Shown here: one piece after another, positions 9,614 to 18,399 of the stretch
Position numbering within the stretch: the first letter of the stretch is position 1
Layout: every line of letters starts with the position of its first letter
Assembly: GCA_963826695.1 (NCBI GenBank)
Contig: CAWGXZ010000005.1
Location: forward strand, 1-64,000
Reading direction: 5' to 3'
DNA length: 64,000 nt
From: CAWGXZ01 sp963826695
GTDB lineage: Bacteria; Pseudomonadota; Gammaproteobacteria; Burkholderiales; Burkholderiaceae_C
The notes under the pieces: model-generated
Seen by the model: only the letters and a program-made list of their open reading frames with translations
What the model was told of the DNA's origin: nothing
Database searches by the model: none
Translations under genes and position numbers: made by a program

Positions 9614-10507
9614 ATGGCAACCAAGAAACCCAAGGGTCTCGGCCTCGGTCTCGAAGCGCTGCTCGGGCCGCGGGTGCGAGAAGAAGGCGATGCCCCGGCG
9701 GCACCGGCCGGCGCACCGAGCAGCCTGAAGCTCTCGCAACTGCGGCCGGGGCGCTACCAGCCGCGCACGCGCATGGACGAGGGCTCGCTGTACGAGCTGG
9801 CCGAAAGCATCAAGGCGCAGGGCATCATGCAGCCGATCCTGGTGCGGCCGCTCGGCGACGACCAGTACGAAATCATTGCCGGCGAGCGCCGCCAGCGCGC
9901 CGCGCTGCTCGCCGGCCTCGACGAGGTGCCGGTGCTTGTCAAGGAAGTGCCCGATGAAGCCGCCGCGGCGATGGCGCTGATCGAGAACATCCAGCGCGAG
10001 GACCTCAACCCGCTCGAGGAGGCGCAGGGGTTGAAGCGCCTCACTGACGACTTCGCCCTCACCCACGAGCAGGCGGCGCAGGCCGTCGGCCGCTCGCGCA
10101 GCGCCGCCAGCAACCTGCTGCGGCTGCTCAATCTGACCGAGCCGGTGCAGCAGATGCTGATGGCGGGCGACATCGACATGGGCCATGCGCGCGCCCTGCT
10201 GTCGCTGGAGGCGGTCGAGCAGATCGGCCATGCGAACCAGATCGTCGCGCGCAAGCTGAGCGTTCGCGAAGCCGAGAAGCTGGTGGCCGGGCACGGGCGG
10301 CAGAAACCGCTGCTGCGCTCGCCGCCGGGAAAGTCGCGCGACGTCCTGCGCATCGAAAGCGAGCTGTCGGACGCCCTGGCTGCCGCCGTCGAAGTCCGCG
10401 TCAAGAAGCGCACCCGCCACGGCGAGCAAGGCGAGGTGGCGATCGCCTTCGGCTCGCTCGACGAACTCGACGGGCTGCTCGAACGGCTCGGCCTCGGCAC
10501 GCGTTGA
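9614..10507 (+). CDS. parB: Chromosome partitioning protein ParB (Spo0J)
   Basis: 297-aa parS-binding CTP-dependent clamp protein. The N terminus KKPKGLGLGLEALLG is the conserved ParA-interacting start. The CTPase/ParB core shows GRYQPRTRMDE and AGERRQRAALLAGL, followed by the ENIQREDLNPLEEA box and a helix-turn-helix (LTHEQAAQAVGRSRSAASNLLRLL). The C terminus is the dimerisation domain. It has its own start 106 nt beyond the divergently placed argC, so it cannot share a transcript with parA without crossing an antisense gene. Confidence 0.95.
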   Translation: MATKKPKGLGLGLEALLGPRVREEGDAPAAPAGAPSSLKLSQLRPGRYQPRTRMDEGSLYELAESIKAQGIMQPILVRPLGDDQYEIIAGERRQRAALLAGLDEVPVLVKEVPDEAAAAMALIENIQREDLNPLEEAQGLKRLTDDFALTHEQAAQAVGRSRSAASNLLRLLNLTEPVQQMLMAGDIDMGHARALLSLEAVEQIGHANQIVARKLSVREAEKLVAGHGRQKPLLRSPPGKSRDVLRIESELSDALAAAVEVRVKKRTRHGEQGEVAIAFGSLDELDGLLERLGLGTR

Positions 10508-10604
10508 GCGCGGCAGGCCGCGCGCGAGCGTGCCCCGCCGTGCGTCGCCACACGCCATGTCCGGGCAGCACCGACCTCGGGATCGCCTGCCCCGGGAGCG
10601 CGGC

Positions 10605-12104
10605 ATGACTTCCAGGCCGACCGCAGACCGTCACGGCGCTGGCGTCGTGTCGCAGGACCGCCAGCGTGGCCGGATGGCGCTGCAGCAGCCGCTGTCGCGG
10701 CTCAGCTTTCGCCACCTGCTGCTGGCGGCATTCCTGCTGGTGGCCGGGTTGATGGCCGCCACCAGCCTGCGCGGGCTGTGGACGCTCGAACGGTTGACCA
10801 CGCAAAGCCGCGAGGGCGCCGAACAGGCTGCCGCCGTGCAGGACGCCGTGCAGGTGCTGGCGGAACGCGGCGTGGCCATGGAGCGTGCAGCCCGCCAGTA
10901 CGCCGTGCTCGACGACCCGATGTTGCGCCAGCGCTTTGCCGCCGCGCACAGCGACGCCAGGCGCCAGCTCGATGCGCTTGTCGAGGGGCCGCTGCCGACG
11001 CGGGCGGCACGGCCGTGGCTGAGCCAGGCCGATCGCATTGCGGCGCTGGTCGGCCGAGGCGACGGCGCTGCACGCGACGCCGAACTCGCAGACGCCTTTC
11101 GTCAACTCGAACGCATCGGCGCGGCCATTGCCGACCGCCTGCAAGCCGAAGGCCAGGCGCGCAGTCGCCAGCAACTGGCGCAGCTCGAGGCCGGACGCCG
11201 CACGGTCAACCGGCAGATGGCCGCCGCCAGCGTGCTTGCCGGCCTGCTGGCGGTCGGCTTCGGCGTCGCCCTGGCCAAGCCCTTGCGACGCCTGGAAGCA
11301 TCGATCGTCGAACTCGGCGAGAACCGGCTCGACAAGGCCATCGAGATTCGCGGCCCGGCCGACATCCGCCGGATCGGACAGCAGCTCGACTGGCTGCGCC
11401 AGCGGCTGGCCGAGCTCGACGCCGACAAGGCGCGCTTCCTGCGCCAGGTCTCGCATGAACTGAAGACGCCGCTCGCCGCCCTGCGCGAAGGCGTCTCGCT
11501 GCTCGAGGAGGGCGTGACCGGCGCGCTCAACGAGCCGCAGCGCGAGGTGGCCCGCATCCTGCGCGAGAACACCGGCCGCTTGCAGGCGCAGATCGAGGAC
11601 CTGCTGCGCTTCAACGCCGCGGCCTTCGAGGCGCGCCGCCTGGTCCGCCGGCCGGTCGAGCTGCGTGGCTGGCTCGCCGAGCGCATCGAAGCCCAGCGGT
11701 TGCAGTGGCTGGCGCGCCAGCTGGTCGTGCGCGTCGAGGGGCCGAGCGCGGTGGCCGAAATCGATGGCGACAAGCTCGCCACCGCCTTCGGCAACCTGCT
11801 GTCGAATGCGATCCGCTTCAGTCCGCCGGGCGGCGAAATCGTCGTCACGCTCGCGACCCATGCCGGGGAATGCCGGATCTCGGTTGCCGACGCCGGCCCA
11901 GGGGTTGCCGAGAGCGACCGTGCCCATGTCTTCGAACCCTTCTACCGCGGCGAACGCCAGCCTGAAAGCACGCTGCGTGGCAGCGGCATCGGCCTGTCGA
12001 TCGTGCGCGAAATCGTCGCCGCGCACGGCGGCCGGGTCGAACTCGCGCCGAGCGAGCGCGGTGCCCGATTCGATATCGTCCTGCCGCATGTGCGCCTGGA
12101 CTGA
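10605..12104 (+). CDS. glrK: Sensor histidine kinase GlrK/QseE
   Basis: 499-aa inner-membrane kinase, partner of the sigma-54 activator GlrR. From the ATG at 10605 (GGGAG 7 nt upstream): membrane helix about residues 39-57, periplasmic helical sensor region, second helix about 205-225, HAMP, then the dimerisation/phosphoacceptor motif SHELKTPL with His at about residue 284. The ATPase N box (FGNLLSNAIRFS), G1 (DAGPGV) and G2 (GSGIGLSI) follow. The gene order kinase, lipoprotein, activator is the qseEGF/glrKR operon. The lipoprotein gene overlaps its 3' end by 17 nt. In enterobacteria this system responds to envelope stress. Confidence 0.88.
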   Translation: MTSRPTADRHGAGVVSQDRQRGRMALQQPLSRLSFRHLLLAAFLLVAGLMAATSLRGLWTLERLTTQSREGAEQAAAVQDAVQVLAERGVAMERAARQYAVLDDPMLRQRFAAAHSDARRQLDALVEGPLPTRAARPWLSQADRIAALVGRGDGAARDAELADAFRQLERIGAAIADRLQAEGQARSRQQLAQLEAGRRTVNRQMAAASVLAGLLAVGFGVALAKPLRRLEASIVELGENRLDKAIEIRGPADIRRIGQQLDWLRQRLAELDADKARFLRQVSHELKTPLAALREGVSLLEEGVTGALNEPQREVARILRENTGRLQAQIEDLLRFNAAAFEARRLVRRPVELRGWLAERIEAQRLQWLARQLVVRVEGPSAVAEIDGDKLATAFGNLLSNAIRFSPPGGEIVVTLATHAGECRISVADAGPGVAESDRAHVFEPFYRGERQPESTLRGSGIGLSIVREIVAAHGGRVELAPSERGARFDIVLPHVRLD

Positions 12105-12864
12105 GCGCCTGTCAGGCACCGTGGCGGCCTTCATGGCGGTGCTGCTGACGGCATGTGCCTCGGCGCCTTCATCGCCAGCCCCGGCCCCGACGCGCGCCAC
12201 GACGCTGGCGACTCCCGATGCATCTTCGAGTTCGGCGCCGAACGCTTCGGTTGCGGCTGCAGCGGCCGCATCGAATGCGGTCGCAGCGGAGCCGGCGCGG
12301 CCGGCAAGCGATGCAGCCTCGGCAGTCGACACGGCGCCGCGTCCGTGGGTTGCGCCGACGAGCGCGGTTGCGCCGCCGCCGGAACGCCGCGACAACGCTG
12401 CAGCCGACGCCGCGCTCGACCTGCTGGCGTTCCACGAGCGCATTCGTGAAATGTCGGCGAGCGACCTGGCGCGCGAAGCCGCCCGGCTCGGCGATCCACC
12501 GCGCGGGCCGCGCGCCGCGCTCGCCCTGGCGATCGTGCTGGCGCAGACGCACGGCCCCGGCGATCTGTTGCGTGCACTGGCGCTGGTCGAGCCGATCGCC
12601 CGCTCGACGCATCCCGCTGCCGCGCCGTGGCAGCCGTTCGCGCGCTGGCTGGCGGTGCGCTATGCCGAGCAGCGCCGCCTCGAGGACCAGGTCGAGCGCC
12701 TGGCGCAGCAACTGCGCGAGCAGCAGCGCCGCCTCGACCAGATCAACGAGAAGCTCACCGCGCTGCGCGCCATCGAGCGCAGTCTCGGCCGCAGCAGCAG
12801 CACCGGCACGGGCAGCGGCACGGGCAGCAGCCCTCGCGCGCTCAATCCAGGCAGCGGACGGTGA
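12088..12864 (+). CDS. qseG: QseG-like outer-membrane lipoprotein of the glrKR operon
   Basis: 258-aa predicted lipoprotein between kinase and regulator genes. A short signal ends in the lipobox LLTAC at about residues 18-22. A long Ala/Pro/Ser-rich linker follows (about 22-110), then a helical domain and a coiled coil (QVERLAQQLREQQRRLDQIN) near 205-235, and a Thr/Gly/Ser tail. Sequence conservation in QseG is weak, so the assignment rests on position, lipobox and coiled coil. In Escherichia coli QseG activates the kinase; the same job is likely here. The start overlaps glrK and the stop overlaps the GTG of glrR. Confidence 0.75.
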   Translation: MCAWTERLSGTVAAFMAVLLTACASAPSSPAPAPTRATTLATPDASSSSAPNASVAAAAAASNAVAAEPARPASDAASAVDTAPRPWVAPTSAVAPPPERRDNAAADAALDLLAFHERIREMSASDLAREAARLGDPPRGPRAALALAIVLAQTHGPGDLLRALALVEPIARSTHPAAAPWQPFARWLAVRYAEQRRLEDQVERLAQQLREQQRRLDQINEKLTALRAIERSLGRSSSTGTGSGTGSSPRALNPGSGR

Positions 12865-14235
12865 GCGCGCACCTGCTCGTCGTCGACGACGACCCCGACC
12901 TGCTCAAGCTGCTGTCGATGCGCCTCGGCGCCGCCGGCTACCGGGTCAGCGCGGTGGGCTCGGCCGAAGCCGCACTGGCGGCGCTGGCGGTCGAGCGGCC
13001 GCAGCTGGTGCTCAGCGACGTGCAGCTGCCCGGTCGCGACGGGCTGGCGCTGTTCGACGAGATCCGCCGCCGCGATCCGTCGCTGCCGGTGATCCTGCTG
13101 ACGGCACACGGCAACATTCCGGATGCCGTCGAGGCGACTTCGCGCGGCGTCTTCAGCTACCTCACGAAGCCTTTCGACGGCAAGGCGCTGCTCGACAAGA
13201 TCGCCGAGGCGCTGGCGCTGACCGCACCGGCAGCGGGACCGTCGGTCGCCGGGGAGGCCTGGCGCGCGGCCATCGTCAGCCGCTCGGCGCGCATGGACGA
13301 GCTGCTCACCGAAAGCCGGCTGATCGCGCGCTCGGATGCCAGCGTGCTGATCCGCGGTGAGAGCGGCAGCGGCAAGGAGCTGCTCGCCCGCGCCATCCAC
13401 CTGGCAAGCCGGCGGGCAGCGCACGCCTTTCGTGGCCGTGAACTGCGGCGCGATTCCCGAAGCGCTGCTCGAATCCGAGCTGTTCGGCCACGTCAGGGGC
13501 GCCTTCACCGGCGCCATCGCCAACCAGCGCGGGCTGTTCCAGGCGGCCCATGGTGGGACGCTGTTCCTCGACGAGATCGGCGACATGCCGCCGCCGCTGC
13601 AGGTCAAGCTGCTGCGGGTGCTGCAGGAGCGTTCGGTGCGGCCGGTCGGCGCGACGCAGCCGATCGCCGTCGACGTGCGCATCGTCTCGGCGACGCACCG
13701 CGACCTCGATGCCGCGATGGCGCAGGGCCAGTTTCGCGACGACCTCTACTACCGACTGAACGTCGTCACGCTGACGCTGCCGACCCTGGCCGAGCGGCGC
13801 GAGGACATTGCCCTGCTGGCCAACCACTTTCTGGCCCAGCTGGCGACGAAGTACGGCAAGCGGCTGAACGGCTTCGCGCCCGAAGCGCTGAAGCTGCTGA
13901 CCGGCGCCGCCTGGCCGGGCAATGTGCGCCAGTTGCACAACGTCGTCGAGCAGGTCGCCGCGCTGTCGACGACGCCGATCATCCCCGCGACGCTGGTGCA
14001 GCGCGCCTTGCGCGTGCCGAGCGTCGAGGTGTTGAGCTTTGCGCAGGCGCGACAGCGCTTCGAGCGCGACTACCTGGTCGGCCTGCTCAAGCTGACCGAC
14101 GGCAACGTCGCCGACGCCGCACGACTCGCCGACCGCAATCGCACCGAGTTCTACCGGCTGCTGCAGAAGCACGGCCTGACGCCAGGGCTGTTCCGGGCGG
14201 AACTTCCGACGCCCGACGAGCCTGTCGCCGATTAG
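12861..14235 (+). CDS. glrR: Sigma-54-dependent response regulator GlrR/QseF (one frameshift)
   Basis: NtrC-type activator: receiver domain (acidic pocket DDD, phospho-acceptor Asp53 in VLSDVQLPG), AAA+ domain with Walker A GESGSGKE, the sigma-54 contact loop GAFTGA, Walker B LFLDEIGDMPP, then a C-terminal Fis-type helix-turn-helix (GNVADAARLADRNRTEFYRLL). A GTG start overlaps qseG. The frame breaks at 13411-13416 in a GGCGGG stretch; dropping one G joins ARAIHLASRR to PFVAVNCGAIPEALLESELFG and gives 457 aa, the family length. A probable assembly error. Two perfect GlrR boxes follow, the first straddling its stop codon. Confidence 0.9.
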
Positions 14236-14240
14236 CGACA
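14223..14240 (+). promoter_or_regulatory. GlrR-type activator box 1
   Basis: TGTCGCCGATTAGCGACA, a perfect match to the enterobacterial GlrR/QseF operator TGTC-N10-GACA, with the inner bases also largely palindromic (TGTCGC...GCGACA). It overlaps the last codons of glrR and lies about 152 bp upstream of the sigma-54 core, a normal distance for an upstream activating sequence. Confidence 0.75.
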
Positions 14241-14290
14241 GCCGCCCGAGGGGGGTTTGCCGGGGGCGCCACGCGCCGTCGCCGAAAAGC

Positions 14291-14308
14291 TGTCGCCGGT
14301 TGGCGACA
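14291..14308 (+). promoter_or_regulatory. GlrR-type activator box 2
   Basis: TGTCGCCGGTTGGCGACA, again TGTC-N10-GACA, sharing TGTCGCCG and GCGACA with box 1. The two boxes begin 68 bp apart, and this one ends 84 bp before the sigma-54 core. Confidence 0.75.
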
Positions 14309-14391
14309 GATTGCGTGCCGGACCGCCTCAGAGCGGCATCCCCAACCGTTCGACACTCTCCAAGTGATTGATTTGTAAGCCTTTTTCGGTT

Positions 14392-14407
14392 TGGCATAGG
14401 GTTTGCA
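14392..14407 (+). promoter_or_regulatory. Sigma-54 promoter of opgGH
   Basis: TGGCATAGGGTTTGCA matches the -24/-12 consensus TGGCAC-G-N4-TTGCA at every invariant position (GG and GC 10 bp apart) and differs only at two less conserved inner bases. It sits 46 nt before the opgG start, and the two GlrR boxes upstream supply the activator sites. Confidence 0.75.
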
Positions 14408-14453
14408 CTAGGTACCCCCCAGGCGCGGTTTCAACGCGCCAGGAAGCCCTACC

Positions 14454-16088
14454 GTGTCCCTGCCGCTGCCCTTCGCTTTTCGCTCGCTTCCGCACCTCGT
14501 GCGGCGGCTTGCGGGCACGCCGAGCTGGGAAGCTGCCGAGCGTCGTCCGGCGCTGTTCTGGCTGGCCGTGGTTCTGCTCGCCCTGGCGGGTGCGGTTGCC
14601 ACGCCGGCGGCTGCCGCGGGTTTCGGCTTCGACGAACTGGCGGCGCGGGCGCGGGCCGAAGCCGGGCAGCCGCATCAGCTGCCGGCCGCGAGTGCACCCG
14701 CCGAGCTGAAGGCGCTCGACTACGACGCCTACCGCGACATTCGCCGCCGCGCCGACCGCGCGATCTGGCGCGACGAAGGGTTGCCGTTCGAGCTGGTGCC
14801 GCTGCATCTCGGCGCGGGAAATTCCGCACCGGTCAGCCTGCACGAGGTCACGGCCAGCGGGGTGCGCCGCATCGGCTTCGACGCCGCCGACTACGACTAC
14901 GGCGCGAACCTGCTGACGCCGTCGCGCTGGGGCGACATCGGCCACGCCGGCTTTCGCATCCACTTTCCCCTGAACACGACGCCGTACAAGGACGAGCTGA
15001 TCGTCTTCCTCGGTGCCAGCTACTTCCGCGCGCTCGGCCGCGGCCAGCAGTACGGCCTTTCGGCGCGCGGCCTCGGCATCGACACCGGCACCGCGCTGCG
15101 CGAGGAGTTCCCGCGCTTCAAGGCCTTCTGGATCGTCAAGCCGCAGCCGGGTGCGACGACGCTGACGATCTACGGCCTGCTCGACTCGCCGCGCAGCACC
15201 GGCGCCTTCGAGTTCACCCTGCAGCCGGGCGAGAGCACCGCCGTCGACGTGCGGGCGCAGATCTTCCTGCGCGAGGGTGTGCAGACGCTTGCCATCGCGC
15301 CGCTGACCAGCATGTACCACCACGGCGAGAACCAGCCGCGCGCCGGCGACTTCCGACCCGAGGTGCACGACTCGGACGGCCTGGCGATCGCCGGTGTGGC
15401 GCGCGCCGGCTCGCCGGTCGAGTGGCTCTGGCGGCCGCTGGTCAATCCGGCGCAGCCCCTGGTCAGCTCGTTTGCCTTCGACGATCTCCGCGGCTTCGGG
15501 CTGTTGCAGCGCGACCGCGCCTTTGCCAGCTACGAGGATCTCGAGGCCGGCTACCACCGCCGCCCGAGCGCCTGGATCGAGCCGCTCGGCCACTGGGGCG
15601 CCGGCCGGGTCGAGTTGCTGCAGCTGCCGACGCCCGACGAAACCCACGACAACATCGCTGCCTACTGGGTTCCGCAGACGCTGCCACCGCCGGGCGAGCC
15701 GCTGGAGTTGCGCTGGCGCATCCGCTGGCAGGGCGATTCGCCGCAGCGGCCGCCGCATGGCTGGACGCTGCAGTCGCGCCGTGGCGACGGCTGGACCCGG
15801 GCCGGCGCCCGGCGCGATGCCGGCACGCTGCAGTACGTCGTCGATTTCGCCGGGCCGGCTTTCGAGCGGCTGCCGGCCGACGCCGCGGTCGAGGTGATCG
15901 CCAGCACCGGCGACAACGGCGAACTTCTCCACCGCCAGGCGCACCGCAACGAGGCGACCGGCGGATGGCGGATGGTGCTGCGCGTACGCCACATCGACCG
16001 CACCCGGCCGCTGGAAATTCGCGCCGCCCTTCAGAACGACAAAAACCTGCTGACCGAAACATGGACCTCACTCATTCCCGCCGACTGA
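14454..16088 (+). CDS. opgG: Periplasmic glucan biosynthesis protein OpgG (MdoG)
   Basis: 544-aa periplasmic protein needed to make osmoregulated periplasmic glucans, branched glucans important for envelope and osmotic homeostasis. The cytoplasmic N terminus is long and the signal helix lies at about residues 33-55, ending in an AAAA-type cleavage site. The mature part opens with FGFDELAARARAEA and contains the family blocks YRDIRRRADRAIW, LNTTPYKDELIVFLGASYFR and SMYHHGENQP. A GTG start is used (no in-frame ATG gives the signal). It overlaps opgH by 28 nt in another frame. Transcription probably starts at the sigma-54 promoter just upstream. Confidence 0.93.
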   Translation: MSLPLPFAFRSLPHLVRRLAGTPSWEAAERRPALFWLAVVLLALAGAVATPAAAAGFGFDELAARARAEAGQPHQLPAASAPAELKALDYDAYRDIRRRADRAIWRDEGLPFELVPLHLGAGNSAPVSLHEVTASGVRRIGFDAADYDYGANLLTPSRWGDIGHAGFRIHFPLNTTPYKDELIVFLGASYFRALGRGQQYGLSARGLGIDTGTALREEFPRFKAFWIVKPQPGATTLTIYGLLDSPRSTGAFEFTLQPGESTAVDVRAQIFLREGVQTLAIAPLTSMYHHGENQPRAGDFRPEVHDSDGLAIAGVARAGSPVEWLWRPLVNPAQPLVSSFAFDDLRGFGLLQRDRAFASYEDLEAGYHRRPSAWIEPLGHWGAGRVELLQLPTPDETHDNIAAYWVPQTLPPPGEPLELRWRIRWQGDSPQRPPHGWTLQSRRGDGWTRAGARRDAGTLQYVVDFAGPAFERLPADAAVEVIASTGDNGELLHRQAHRNEATGGWRMVLRVRHIDRTRPLEIRAALQNDKNLLTETWTSLIPAD

Positions 16089-18073
16089 CCGCGCCGGACG
16101 CCCAGGCGCCCGCCCGTGCAACCCTGGCGCCGCTGGCGCCACCGATCCATCGCGCGTCGATGCCGGAAAAGCCCTGGCTCGGCTTCGTTGGCGGCCTGCG
16201 CGCCGCGCTGCGCGGTGCACCGGCCGCGGCCCCGGCGCCCGACCGCCCGCGTGCAACCTGGGAGCGCGCGGCGTCGCAGCGGCGCCATGTGCTGCTGGCG
16301 GTGGTGCTCGGCTCGGCGATCGGCGCGGCGCTGGTGATGGCCAGCGGCATCTCCGACCACGACAACGCCTGGCTTGCCGGCGCGCAGGTGCTGCTTTACG
16401 CGCTGCTCTTCGGCTGGGTCTCGGCAGGCTTCTTCACCGCGGTGATGGGCTTCTGGGTGCAGCTGCGCGGCGATCCGCATGCGCTGTCGGCCAAGTCGGT
16501 CGCGCACCGGCCGATCGCCGACGACGCGCGCACCGCGGTCGTCATGCCGATCTGCAACGAGCACGTGGCGACCGTCGCCGCCGGGTTGCGCGCCACTGCC
16601 GAGTCGCTGCTCGCGACCGGCCATGCCGCGGTCTTCGACTTCTTCGTCCTGTCCGACAGCAACGACATCGCGATTCAGGCTGCCGAGGCGACGGCCGTCG
16701 CCGAGCTGCGCGAGCGCTTCGGCGAGCGGCTGCGCATCCACTACCGCCTGCGCAGCCGCCGCACCCGCCGCAAGGCCGGCAACGTGGCCGATTTCTGCCG
16801 CCGCTGGGGCCGCGACTACCGCTACATGGTGGTGCTCGACGCCGACAGCGTGATGAGCGGCGAGGCGCTGGCGAACATGGTGCGGCTGATGGAAGCCCAT
16901 CCGAGCGCCGGCATCATCCAGACCGCGCCGCAGGCCGTCGGCCTCGACACGCTGCATGCCCGTGCGCAGCAGTTTGCCGGTCGCGTCACCGGGCGGCTGT
17001 TCAGCCTCGGCATGCAGTACTGGCAACTCGGCGAGTCGCACTACTGGGGTCACAACGCGATCATCCGCGTGGCGCCGTTCATGGCGCACTGCGCCCTGGC
17101 ACGGCTGCCGGGTCGCGGCGGCCTGTCGGGCGACATCCTTTCGCACGACTTCGTCGAAGCCGCGCTGATGCGCCGGGCCGGATTCCACGTCTGGCTGGTC
17201 AGCGACCTGTCGGGCAGCTACGAGCAGCAGCCGCCCAACCTGCTCGAGGAGCTGCAGCGCGATCGCCGCTGGTGCCAGGGCAATCTGCAGAACGCCCGGC
17301 TGATCGCCGAGCCGGGGCTGCACCGGGTGCACCGCAGTGTGCTCGGCACCGGCGCGATGTCGTACCTGTCGGCGCCGCTCTGGCTGGGCTTCATCGTCAT
17401 CGGCGCGCTGCTCGCGGCCACCGGCGAGACGTCGGCAGTGGCTGGCGAGACGCCGCCGTCGCCGGTCGTCGGGCTGTGGGCGGTGACACTGGCCATGCTG
17501 GCGCTGCCGCGGCTGCTCGGCGTCGTCAGCGTGTTGCTGCGCCGCGAGCAGCGGCTCTTCGGCGGCACGCTTGCGCTGCTGCAAGGCACGGTGCTCGAAG
17601 GCCTGCTTTCGGTGCTGCAGGCGCCGGTGCGGATGGCCGCGCACACGCTGTTCGTCGTCGTTGCGCTGACTGGCCTGAAGCTCGACTGGAAGTCGCCGCC
17701 GCGGGAGGCCAGCGCGATCGACTGGCGTGATGCCATGCGCCGCTTCGCGCCGCTGGCGGTCGTCGCCCTGACGGTGCTCGCAGCGGTCGCTGCGATCAGC
17801 CCGGCGGCGGCGATCGGCCTGCTGCCGATCGTCGGGCCGCTGCTGCTGGCGGCACCGCTGGCGGTGCTGACCAGCCAGGTGGGCCTCGGCGAGCGCATCC
17901 GTGCCGCCCGGCTGCTGCTGATTCCGGAAGAGTCGTGGACGCCGGCCGTGCTGCGCAAGGCCTGGAGCTATGCCGACCGGCCGGTTCCGGCGCCACTGGC
18001 CCGCGCCACGGAACCGCGCGGCCCGGCGCTCGTCGAATCGCACGCCAACGCGGCGGTGGCGGCGATGCGCTGA
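16061..18073 (+). CDS. opgH: Glucans biosynthesis glucosyltransferase OpgH (MdoH)
   Basis: 670-aa polytopic inner-membrane family 2 glycosyltransferase that polymerises glucose from UDP-glucose and exports the periplasmic glucan backbone. Two N-terminal membrane helices (about 85-140) precede the cytoplasmic catalytic domain, with VVMPICNE, DADS (DxD) and the acceptor motif RDRRWCQGNL. Several helices form the C-terminal half. The ATG lies inside the end of opgG, so translation is probably coupled. Length is slightly below the E. coli protein. Confidence 0.93.
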   Translation: MDLTHSRRLTAPDAQAPARATLAPLAPPIHRASMPEKPWLGFVGGLRAALRGAPAAAPAPDRPRATWERAASQRRHVLLAVVLGSAIGAALVMASGISDHDNAWLAGAQVLLYALLFGWVSAGFFTAVMGFWVQLRGDPHALSAKSVAHRPIADDARTAVVMPICNEHVATVAAGLRATAESLLATGHAAVFDFFVLSDSNDIAIQAAEATAVAELRERFGERLRIHYRLRSRRTRRKAGNVADFCRRWGRDYRYMVVLDADSVMSGEALANMVRLMEAHPSAGIIQTAPQAVGLDTLHARAQQFAGRVTGRLFSLGMQYWQLGESHYWGHNAIIRVAPFMAHCALARLPGRGGLSGDILSHDFVEAALMRRAGFHVWLVSDLSGSYEQQPPNLLEELQRDRRWCQGNLQNARLIAEPGLHRVHRSVLGTGAMSYLSAPLWLGFIVIGALLAATGETSAVAGETPPSPVVGLWAVTLAMLALPRLLGVVSVLLRREQRLFGGTLALLQGTVLEGLLSVLQAPVRMAAHTLFVVVALTGLKLDWKSPPREASAIDWRDAMRRFAPLAVVALTVLAAVAAISPAAAIGLLPIVGPLLLAAPLAVLTSQVGLGERIRAARLLLIPEESWTPAVLRKAWSYADRPVPAPLARATEPRGPALVESHANAAVAAMR

Positions 18074-18211
18074 TCGAACGGCGCCGCGGCGGGAGGGCGA
18101 TTCCGGTCGTCCAATTGGCCCCGCCGTGCGTTACAGGAGCGTGGGACTGCAGGGAACTGCTGGCGAGTGGGACGGGTCTATCGGCGACGGCGGCGAAGGT
18201 TGGCAGGAGGT

Positions 18212-18227
18212 CGGCAAGGGAATTGCA
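18212..18227 (+). promoter_or_regulatory. Probable sigma-54 promoter of prkA-yeaH-spoVR
   Basis: CGGCAAGGGAATTGCA fits TGGCAC-G-N4-TTGCA with GG and GC exactly 10 bp apart. Mismatches are C for T at the first base and A for C at the sixth. A start site about 12 nt further on would give a leader of about 160 nt before prkA. No activator box was identified with confidence. Confidence 0.5.
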
Positions 18228-18311
18228 TGGCCTTCGCCCCAATCGTCCGGCGATCGGCAGCGACCGGACAGGATGATGCTCCAGGCATGCGATAGCTGAT
18301 GCAAGGAAAGC

Positions 18312-18344
18312 TCTGATGGCGCCCTGCCGACGGACGCCATCAGA
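18312..18344 (+). promoter_or_regulatory. Inverted repeat in the prkA 5' leader
   Basis: TCTGATGGCG (18312-18321) and CGCCATCAGA (18335-18344) are perfect 10-bp complements around a 13-nt loop. There is no T run, so it is not an intrinsic terminator; an RNA stabilising or regulatory hairpin or a protein-binding palindrome are possible. Confidence 0.5.
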
Positions 18345-18399
18345 ACTTCCCCGGCGCCGAACTCGGGTTCGGTGTCCTCCGTTCGATCAGGAGATCAGC

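Larger units (their letters stand above)
18074..18399 (+). other. Intergenic region upstream of prkA
   Basis: 326 bp without a convincing gene. It contains a sigma-54-like promoter (18212-18227) and a strong inverted repeat in the prkA leader (18312-18344); the GATCAGGAG just before the prkA start provides the ribosome site. The rest shows nothing recognisable. Confidence 0.6.
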
